Shown here piece by piece: positions 58,694 through 64,000 of a stretch of DNA of 64,000 nucleotides. The position numbers and the translations under genes are program-made. The notes under the pieces are model-generated. The model saw nothing but the letters and a program-made list of their open reading frames with translations. It was not told where the DNA came from and made no database searches. Positions within the stretch are counted from its first letter, which is position 1; each line of letters starts with the position of its first letter. Source of the stretch: Streptomyces sp. SID13726 (lineage in GTDB: Bacteria; Actinomycetota; Actinomycetes; Streptomycetales; Streptomycetaceae); assembly GCF_010548375.1 (NCBI RefSeq), contig NZ_JAAGLY010000025.1, positions 1 through 64,000 on the forward strand, given 5' to 3'.

Positions 58694-59695
58694 TTAGTGG
58701 ATCTCCGGCTCCGGCTCCCGTTCACCGGCGCCCGCCCCCGAGGCCGCCACCAGCGCCTCCCCGGCCGCCGTCCGCGCGTACAGCACCGACCGCCCGGCCC
58801 GCCGCCGCTCCACGAGCCCCGCGTCCAGCAGCACCCGCAGATGGCGCCCCACCGACCCGAGCCCCTGCCCGGTCACGGCGACCAGCTGGCTGGTGCTCAG
58901 CGGCGAGCCGAGCAGCACGAGCACCCTGGCCCGCGCCGCGCCGAGCAGCGCGCCCAGGCTCGCGGGCACGCTCCGGGCGCCCGGGTCGGCGAGGGCGCCG
59001 GCACAGCCGTAGACGACGGCGTACCGCCGGGGCTCCTCCCAGGTCGCCCAGCCGCGCCCCGGGGTGACCGGGACGAAGACGAGTTCGGCGCCGCGGATGT
59101 CGCGGGGCGGGCGCTCGTGCCGGTTCACCTGGAGCCGGTTGTCGCCGAGCCAGCGGGTCTGCCCCGGCAGCAGGGAGTCGATGACCGCCGCCCAGCCGCC
59201 CCGGCTGACCTGCGCGGTCCTCGCGACCACGTCCGCCTCCAGGATGCGCCGCCGACGGTCCCAGTACGGCCGTACGGTCGCCGTCCAGACGTAGGCGAGG
59301 AGCGCCGCCGCCCGCTCCGGGAGGTCGTCGCACTCCAGGGCGGCGGGCAGCGGGCCGCGCAGGGAGACCCGGACGTTCGCGCGGGCCTCGGCCGGGTCGG
59401 TCGCCCGGATGCGGGCCAGGGTGTCCTCCAGCGGGGTCCCGTCGCGCGGCAGGGGCGCCAGGAAGTCGGCGATCCACGACGTGCCCATCCCGGACCGCAC
59501 GAGCAGCGCGGTCACCGGATCGGCCGCGAGACGCGCGCGGTAGCCGGGCAGATGGAGGCGGAGCCAGGCCTCCTCGCCGGGGTGCGCGGCGACACCGGTG
59601 TGCAGCAGCCGCAGGGTCGCGAAGGTCTCGGTGAAGGGGCACACCAGGAAACGGCTGCGGGCGAGGGTGTCGGCGTTCACCTGCCACCAGCCCAT
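58694..59695 (-). CDS. ArsR-like winged-helix regulator (DUF5937 type)
   Basis: 333 aa from ATG 59695 (GTG 59701 also open). The N-terminal 230 residues form the DUF5937-type domain (MGWWQVNADTLARSRF, FVCPFTETFATLRLLHTG). The C-terminal part is a winged helix: LGALLGAARARVLVLLGSPLSTS, LVAVTGQGLGSVGRHLRVL, GLVERRRAGRSVLYARTAAG. Divergent from the MFS exporter across a perfect palindrome at 59711-59730, so it probably represses the exporter and itself. Effector unknown. Confidence 0.88.
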   Translation of the reverse strand: MGWWQVNADTLARSRFLVCPFTETFATLRLLHTGVAAHPGEEAWLRLHLPGYRARLAADPVTALLVRSGMGTSWIADFLAPLPRDGTPLEDTLARIRATDPAEARANVRVSLRGPLPAALECDDLPERAAALLAYVWTATVRPYWDRRRRILEADVVARTAQVSRGGWAAVIDSLLPGQTRWLGDNRLQVNRHERPPRDIRGAELVFVPVTPGRGWATWEEPRRYAVVYGCAGALADPGARSVPASLGALLGAARARVLVLLGSPLSTSQLVAVTGQGLGSVGRHLRVLLDAGLVERRRAGRSVLYARTAAGEALVAASGAGAGEREPEPEIH

Positions 59696-59710
59696 CAGCA
59701 CCCCCCGGAG

Positions 59711-59730
59711 GTTTCGCGGACGCGCGAAAC
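59711..59730. promoter_or_regulatory. Operator of the regulator/exporter pair
   Basis: GTTTCGCG-GACG-CGCGAAAC, perfect 8-bp arms, 16 bases before the regulator start and 39 before the exporter start. Confidence 0.75.
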
Positions 59731-59769
59731 AGTAACCCTCCCGCGCCGACCGCTCGGAGACTCCCCCGC

Positions 59770-60993
59770 ATGCGCAGCTACCGAACCCTGTTCCGCACCC
59801 CGGAGTTCACCCCGTTCCTGCTCTCCTTCGCCGCCTCCGCCGCGGCCGAGACGATCGGCGGACTGGCCCTCGCCACGCTGGTCTACCGGGCCACCGGCTC
59901 GCCCCTGCTCACGGCGCTGAGCATGTTCGGACCCCAACTGGCCCAGCTCCTGGGCGGCATGTTCCTGCTCTCCGGCGCCGACCGGCTGCCCCCGCGCGCG
60001 ATCCTCACCGTCATCTCCCTCGCCTTCGCGGCGGGCACAGCGGTTCTGGCGCTGCCCGGACTGCCGGTGTGGGCGGTGTTCGCCGTACTGCTGCTGAAGG
60101 GTCTCGTGGCATCCCTGGGCGGGGGAGTGCGCGGGGGGCTGATGAACGACATCCTCACCAAGGACGGCTATGTGCTGGGCCGTTCGGTCTACAACATGCT
60201 CTGGGGCCTGATGCAGATGGCCGGCTTCGCGACCGGCGGTGTGCTGCTGACCGTCCTGACCCCGCGCACCTGTCTGCTCCTCGCGGCGGCCCTGTTCGTG
60301 ACGGCCGCGGTCGTCAACCACCTGGGCCTCACGCCCCGTTCGCCGCGCGCCGCGGGCCGCCCGTCCCTCGCCGCGACCTGGCGCACCAACGCCCTCCTGT
60401 GGTCCTCCCGCTCCCGCCGCCTGACGTACCTGGGCCTGTGGGTCCCCAACGGCCTTGTCGTGGGCGGCGATTCGCTCTACGTCTCCTACGCCCCCGCGGC
60501 CGCCGGCACCATGTACGCGTGCGGGGCGCTCGGCATGTTCGCCGGTGACCTGGCGGTGGGCCGCCTGGTGCCGCCCGCGCTGCGCCCCCGCCTCGCGACC
60601 CCGCTGCGTCTGCTGCTGGCCGCGCCCTATCTGTTCTTCGTCCTACGGCCCTCCGCGGTGCTGTCGGCCACCGCCGCCGCCGTGGCCTCCGTGGGCTTCG
60701 CCGCGAGCCTGGTCCTCCAGGAACGCCTGATGTCCCTGACCCCCGACGACCTCACGGGCCAGGCCCTCGGCCTGCACGCCACGGGCATGGTCGCCTTCCA
60801 GGGCATCGGCGCGCTCGTGGCCGGCACCCTGGCCCAACTGACCGCCCCCGCAACGGCGATGACCCTGATGGCGGCCGGGTCGATCACGGTGACGCTGGTG
60901 CTGTCGGTGCTGGGGCGGCGTGAGAAGCGGGGCGCGGGGGAGGGCACGGCTGCGGGGGTGGCCGGGGTCGCGGAGGGCGAGGGCGCGGGGTGA
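59770..60993 (+). CDS. MFS transporter
   Basis: 407 aa with 10-12 helices in two halves: LLSFAASAAAETIGGLALAT, MFGPQLAQLLGGMFLLSG, AILTVISLAFAAGTAVLALP, and second-half LRLLLAAPYLFFVLRPSAVL. It is of the short exporter type lacking long loops. Divergent from the winged-helix regulator, the common layout of efflux pumps with local repressors. Its 3' end contains a 33-bp sequence repeated 148 bases further on. Cargo unknown. Confidence 0.87.
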   Translation: MRSYRTLFRTPEFTPFLLSFAASAAAETIGGLALATLVYRATGSPLLTALSMFGPQLAQLLGGMFLLSGADRLPPRAILTVISLAFAAGTAVLALPGLPVWAVFAVLLLKGLVASLGGGVRGGLMNDILTKDGYVLGRSVYNMLWGLMQMAGFATGGVLLTVLTPRTCLLLAAALFVTAAVVNHLGLTPRSPRAAGRPSLAATWRTNALLWSSRSRRLTYLGLWVPNGLVVGGDSLYVSYAPAAAGTMYACGALGMFAGDLAVGRLVPPALRPRLATPLRLLLAAPYLFFVLRPSAVLSATAAAVASVGFAASLVLQERLMSLTPDDLTGQALGLHATGMVAFQGIGALVAGTLAQLTAPATAMTLMAAGSITVTLVLSVLGRREKRGAGEGTAAGVAGVAEGEGAG

Positions 60994-61067
60994 GGCGGCA
61001 CTGGCCGTACTCACCTCCTGCGACCCTCGCCGGGCGGTGACGCTGGTGCTGTCGGTGCTGGGGCGGC
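60887..61067. repeat. 33-bp direct repeat at the MFS gene end
   Basis: A 33-bp stretch (60887-60919, starting CGGTGACGCTGGTGCTGTCG) recurs exactly at 61035-61067, just before the DUF2235 stop. The second copy is outside the MFS frame, so it is a partial duplication of the exporter's 3' end or a recombination scar. Confidence 0.8.
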
Positions 61068-61077
61068 CCGCGCAGCT

Positions 61078-62175
61078 CTACGCCGCCTGCCCCAACTCCG
61101 GGGACGGGCCCGGGATCCGTTCGATGTGGACGTCCTCCGGTTTGCTCAGGTACTTCGCCAGTTGGGGTGGGTCGTAGGGCGGCGGGGTGGTGGTGAAGCG
61201 GAGTTCGGTGGTGTCGGCCAGGAGTTCGTGGCCGTCCAGGGGGCCGTCGGGCTTGAGGCGGGCCTGGCCGATGGGGCGGTGCAGGGGGCGGGTGAGGCGG
61301 TAGAGGCCGGTGCGGGAGTCGTGGAGGCCGCCCAGCGGGGTGAACGGGCCCGCGCCCAGGGCCGCGTCGTCGAACTCCAGGCCGTACCGGGTGGCGTTGG
61401 CCACCATCCACCGCAGGGACAGGTCGGACTGGGAGGTGTCCCGGTGACCGCCCCCGACGTCGACGTGCGACCCGCTGAACCAGACCTGCTTCAGCTCCTG
61501 GCCGACCGCGTCGGACTGCTGGTGCCACAGCGTCGGCTCGAACGCCCTGCGCTCCTCGTCCACCGCCAGCGCGTGGAACGCCCCGTCGACCCAGCTGCTC
61601 AACTCGGTGTCGTGGAAGGCCCAGAAGTGGTTGACGAAGGACGCCAGCGGCCGCAGCACACGCGGGCCCGGCACCGGGATGCCGAGCGCGCCGACCGTGT
61701 CCCAGACACCGACGAAGCGGATCCTCGTCGTATGGGAGTAGTCCGCGCGGAACTCCTCGGACACCCGGTCGCCCGGCTTCTTGCCCCGGTCCCGGTACAG
61801 GGCCCACGCCTCGTCGAGCCGGTTCTCGTGCTCCAGCCGCAGGACGCCGGAGTTGCGCACGAGCCCGGCCAGGCTGCGCGCGGTGAAGGCGCCCCGGCTG
61901 AAGCCGAACAGATACAGCTCGTCACCGGGCTCGAAGTTCTCCACGAGGAAGCGGTACGCGTCCCGCACCTTCTCCGACAGGCCCCAGCCGAACGCCCCGC
62001 CCCGCAGCCGCTCGGACGCCTTGGTGCCGACCCCGTCCAGGCAGCGCACCCGCTGTTCCGTCCCCGTCGTGGTCACCGGGACCACGGCTCGCGCGACCTT
62101 GGCCGCGTTGGTCCGGTACCGCTGGGTCGACACGTTCCACGTTCCGTCGCAGCAGACCACCAGATGTTTGGCCAT
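61078..62175 (-). CDS. DUF2235 alpha/beta hydrolase
   Basis: 365 aa from ATG 62175. DUF2235 pattern: LVVCCDGTWNVSTQRYRTNAA at the start, nucleophile elbow LFGFSRGAFTAR with Ser, and GSHVDVGGGHRD holding the Asp and His. Relatives include Tle1-type phospholipases of type VI secretion, but many Streptomyces members stand alone and have no known substrate. No signal peptide. Upstream of it lies the amidase gene on the same strand. Confidence 0.87.
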   Translation of the reverse strand: MAKHLVVCCDGTWNVSTQRYRTNAAKVARAVVPVTTTGTEQRVRCLDGVGTKASERLRGGAFGWGLSEKVRDAYRFLVENFEPGDELYLFGFSRGAFTARSLAGLVRNSGVLRLEHENRLDEAWALYRDRGKKPGDRVSEEFRADYSHTTRIRFVGVWDTVGALGIPVPGPRVLRPLASFVNHFWAFHDTELSSWVDGAFHALAVDEERRAFEPTLWHQQSDAVGQELKQVWFSGSHVDVGGGHRDTSQSDLSLRWMVANATRYGLEFDDAALGAGPFTPLGGLHDSRTGLYRLTRPLHRPIGQARLKPDGPLDGHELLADTTELRFTTTPPPYDPPQLAKYLSKPEDVHIERIPGPSPELGQAA

Positions 62176-62249
62176 GGCATCCCACCTCCAGGGAAGTCCC
62201 CCGACCCCTGTGGGCAAGAGCCCGCAACCACCCGGCAGATACACCCCGC

Positions 62250-63164
62250 TCAGGCCACGACGGTGAACAGCCCCGTCGCGTCGCCGAGTTTGGCGAGGGA
62301 CACCTTGCCCGGGACGCCGTTCGCGTCGGCGCCGGTGTAGCCCAGGTGGTGCTGCCACCTGGCGTACGCGGCGACCGTCGTGGTCCCGAAGGAGCCGTCC
62401 CCGGCGTGGTTCTCGGAGAGGTAGCCGAGGTCGACCAGGGCGGCCTCGGTGAGATTGGTGCCGGTCAGATAGGTGATGTGGCCCTGCCCGGCGCCGGGGT
62501 CGGTCCGCGCGGCCTGCACCAGACGGGACAGGTCGACCCGGGGCCGGGTCGCCGGACGGGTCGGGTGCGCGGACTCCGCGTCGGCCAGCCGCCGCTTCAC
62601 GTCGGCCCGGAAGTCGTCCATGTCGAAGCTCGGGTCGATCTTCCCGGGCTGCACCTCCTTGTGCCCGGCGACCGACCGCTCGCTCCAGCCGTGCGCCCGG
62701 CAGATCGCCGCCGCCCACAGCACGGCCTGCCGGTACTGCGCGTCCGGGTAGGGGTCCCCGCCCTTGCCCCGGTTCTCGATCTCCAGGCCGTACAGACAGT
62801 CGTTGCCGTCGGCCTTCGCCACGTCGTCGTGCGGGAGCGGCCGTTCGTCGCGCAGCGCGTGCAGGACGTCGATGTCGGCGTAACCTGCGTGGTTCGTACG
62901 GCCGTTGCCGATCATCCACAGCCCCGCGGTCTTGCCGAGCCAGGAGTGGCACAGCGGCCCGGGGAGGTCGGGCCGGCCCTTGAAGCAGAGCTCCTTGTCG
63001 CCGTGCCCGCCGGTGTGGTGGATCAGTACGCCGACGACGGGACCGAAGGACTTCCCGGTCGCCGCTTCACGGTTGTGGGTCTTCCAGCCGGCGTGCTCGT
63101 GCACGGTGAGGCCCTCGGCCTTCAGTGCGGCGAGCATCTTCGCGGCGGACAAGGGGGTGGCCAT
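62250..63164 (-). CDS. N-acetylmuramoyl-L-alanine amidase with peptidoglycan-binding domain
   Basis: 304 aa from ATG 63164 (GGAGGG before it). Amidase_2 domain at about 30-200: zinc ligands in VLIHHTGGHGD and in AGHKEVQPGKIDPS, plus GRTNHAGYAD and LYGLEIENRG. The C-terminal part (TYLTGTNLTEAALVDLGYLS, GTTTVAAYARWQHHLGYTG) is a peptidoglycan_binding_1-like fold. No signal peptide is seen, so export, if any, needs another route, or the enzyme acts on recycled muropeptides. The DUF2235 gene follows. Confidence 0.85.
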   Translation of the reverse strand: MATPLSAAKMLAALKAEGLTVHEHAGWKTHNREAATGKSFGPVVGVLIHHTGGHGDKELCFKGRPDLPGPLCHSWLGKTAGLWMIGNGRTNHAGYADIDVLHALRDERPLPHDDVAKADGNDCLYGLEIENRGKGGDPYPDAQYRQAVLWAAAICRAHGWSERSVAGHKEVQPGKIDPSFDMDDFRADVKRRLADAESAHPTRPATRPRVDLSRLVQAARTDPGAGQGHITYLTGTNLTEAALVDLGYLSENHAGDGSFGTTTVAAYARWQHHLGYTGADANGVPGKVSLAKLGDATGLFTVVA

Positions 63165-63290
63165 GGCTGCGGTTCCCTCCGGGGGTGGTGCGGCGGAGCA
63201 CGCCAAGTAGGCGTCAGAACTGGGGAGTTGACGTGCATGAACAGTGGGCGGGGCCGGATCGCCCCACCTGCCGCTCATGATTGCGACAAC

Positions 63291-63307
63291 TCCGCGCCCC
63301 GCGGAGG
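63291..63307 (-). terminator. Short perfect hairpin after the deacetylase gene
   Basis: CTCCGCG-CCC-CGCGGAG, 29 bases past the deacetylase stop codon on the minus strand. Confidence 0.5.
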
Positions 63308-63335
63308 GAATCGCGGCATTCACCCCCAAAAGGAG

Positions 63336-64000
63336 TCAGCCCGGCGCCACCGCGCGCCCGGACTGGGGCGAGATCATGCCGGAGCACAGGCCCTTGGCGG
63401 CCAGGGTCTGGGCGATGCGCGGGATCGCCGCGCGGGTGTTGGCGGGCCAGTCGTGCATGAGGATGACCTGCCCGTTGGTGAGCCGCCCGACGGCCGCGAC
63501 GATCGCGTCGGTGCTCGCGTTGTTCCAGTCCTGCGAGTCGACCTGCCACAGGACCTCGGTCAGCCCGTACTTCGCCTCCACGGCCTTCACCGTCGCGTTG
63601 GTCTCGCCGTACGGCGGCCGGAACAGCCTCGGAGTGCCGCCCCCGGCGTTCGTGATCGCCTGCTGGGTGCGGGAGATCTCCGAGTCGATCGTGGCCTGGC
63701 TCTGCTGGGTCAGATGCGGATGCGTGTAGCTGTGGTTGCCGACCCACATCCCGGCGCTGACCTGGGCCCTGACGAGGGCCGGGTTGGCGGCGGCGTACTG
63801 GCCCTGGTTGAACATGGTGGCCCTGAGGCCGTACTGCTTCAGGGAGTTGAGCAGGGCGGTGGTGCCGCTGCCCGGGCCGTCGTCGAAGGTGAGGCCGACG
63901 TATCCGGAGCAGGCGGCGGGCAGTGCGGCGGCGCTGGTGGGGACGGTGAGGGTGCCGACGGCGGTCAGCGCGGCGGCGGCCAGTGACGGAACGTACGTCC
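63336..64000 (-). CDS. Polysaccharide deacetylase (NodB family), 5' end outside the window
   Basis: 221 codons visible; the start lies beyond position 64000. The first visible residues are the end of a signal peptide (SLAAAALTAVGTLTVPTSAAA), then the NodB domain: LTFDDGPGSG with the catalytic Asp pair, NHSYTHPHL with two metal His, RPPYGETN and the C-terminal LMHDWPAN His. It removes N-acetyl groups from chitin or peptidoglycan outside the cell. Cys in AACSGY and GLCSG may form a disulfide. Together with the amidase it gives the window edge a wall-modifying theme. Confidence 0.9.
   Translation of the reverse strand, partial: TYVPSLAAAALTAVGTLTVPTSAAALPAACSGYVGLTFDDGPGSGTTALLNSLKQYGLRATMFNQGQYAAANPALVRAQVSAGMWVGNHSYTHPHLTQQSQATIDSEISRTQQAITNAGGGTPRLFRPPYGETNATVKAVEAKYGLTEVLWQVDSQDWNNASTDAIVAAVGRLTNGQVILMHDWPANTRAAIPRIAQTLAAKGLCSGMISPQSGRAVAPG

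Noticed and set aside
1..64000. tRNA or rRNA genes, insertion sequences, attachment sites
   Set aside because: I found no cloverleaf, CCA end, transposase, integrase or terminal inverted repeats.

Overview
The window is about 72% GC by eye, with GC-rich third codon positions and many GTG/TTG starts, so it is Streptomyces chromosomal DNA. Its backbone matches, as far as I remember it, the Streptomyces coelicolor SCO4423-SCO4446 neighbourhood: an AfsK-type PQQ sensor domain, afsS, afsR, the F420 gene fbiC, a D-Ala-D-Ala carboxypeptidase, a GPP34 protein, an XRE/DUF397 pair, glutathione peroxidase, a winged-helix regulator and an MFS exporter. Those comparisons are from memory, not from a search. 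The window holds 56 protein genes, no RNA gene that I can see, no insertion sequence and no CRISPR array.

Layout. 0-1.8 kb: PQQ beta-propeller (AfsK-like C-terminal half) and a small secreted protein. 1.8-6.8 kb: divergent acyl-CoA catabolic genes (hydrolase, enoyl-CoA hydratase-like, DUF35, thiolase-like / acyl-CoA synthetase). 6.9-13.9 kb: an accessory block with a 1516-residue secreted protein ending in a NucA/NucB nuclease domain, flanked by two immunity-type genes, plus a DUF397 remnant. 13.9-16.7 kb: aldo/keto reductase and a DUF397 / XRE / HATPase module. 16.8-20.3 kb: afsS and afsR. 20.3-31 kb: a 22-bp minisatellite, then amidohydrolase, F420-type oxidoreductases, SDR, N-acyl-D-amino-acid deacylase-like and aldehyde dehydrogenase genes, interrupted by a pair of secreted aerolysin-like proteins. 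31-41.8 kb: mixed enzymes, a second MurJ, fbiC and a catalytically dead L,D-transpeptidase-like protein. 42-47.5 kb: a STAND/TPR ATPase and an ADP-ribosylglycohydrolase-like protein. 47.5-51 kb: symporter, SDR and an operator-linked orphan gene. 51-64 kb: envelope genes and regulators.

The strongest hidden pattern is regulatory. A perfect palindrome, CTGAC-N5-GTCAG, occurs six times, plus one degenerate copy, and every perfect copy lies in the promoter of a catabolic gene: two in the thiolase/acyl-CoA synthetase divergent promoter, and one each before the amidohydrolase-LLM operon, an SDR, the LLM-deacylase-ALDH operon and the divergent SDR/orphan pair. About 0.06 copies would be expected by chance in 64 kb. 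The genes scattered over 5-50 kb therefore look like one regulon, probably degrading an acyl or cyclic substrate through F420- or flavin-dependent oxidation, hydrolysis and beta-oxidation-like steps. The regulator is not in the window. fbiC and three LLM genes share the neighbourhood, so cofactor and users are close together.
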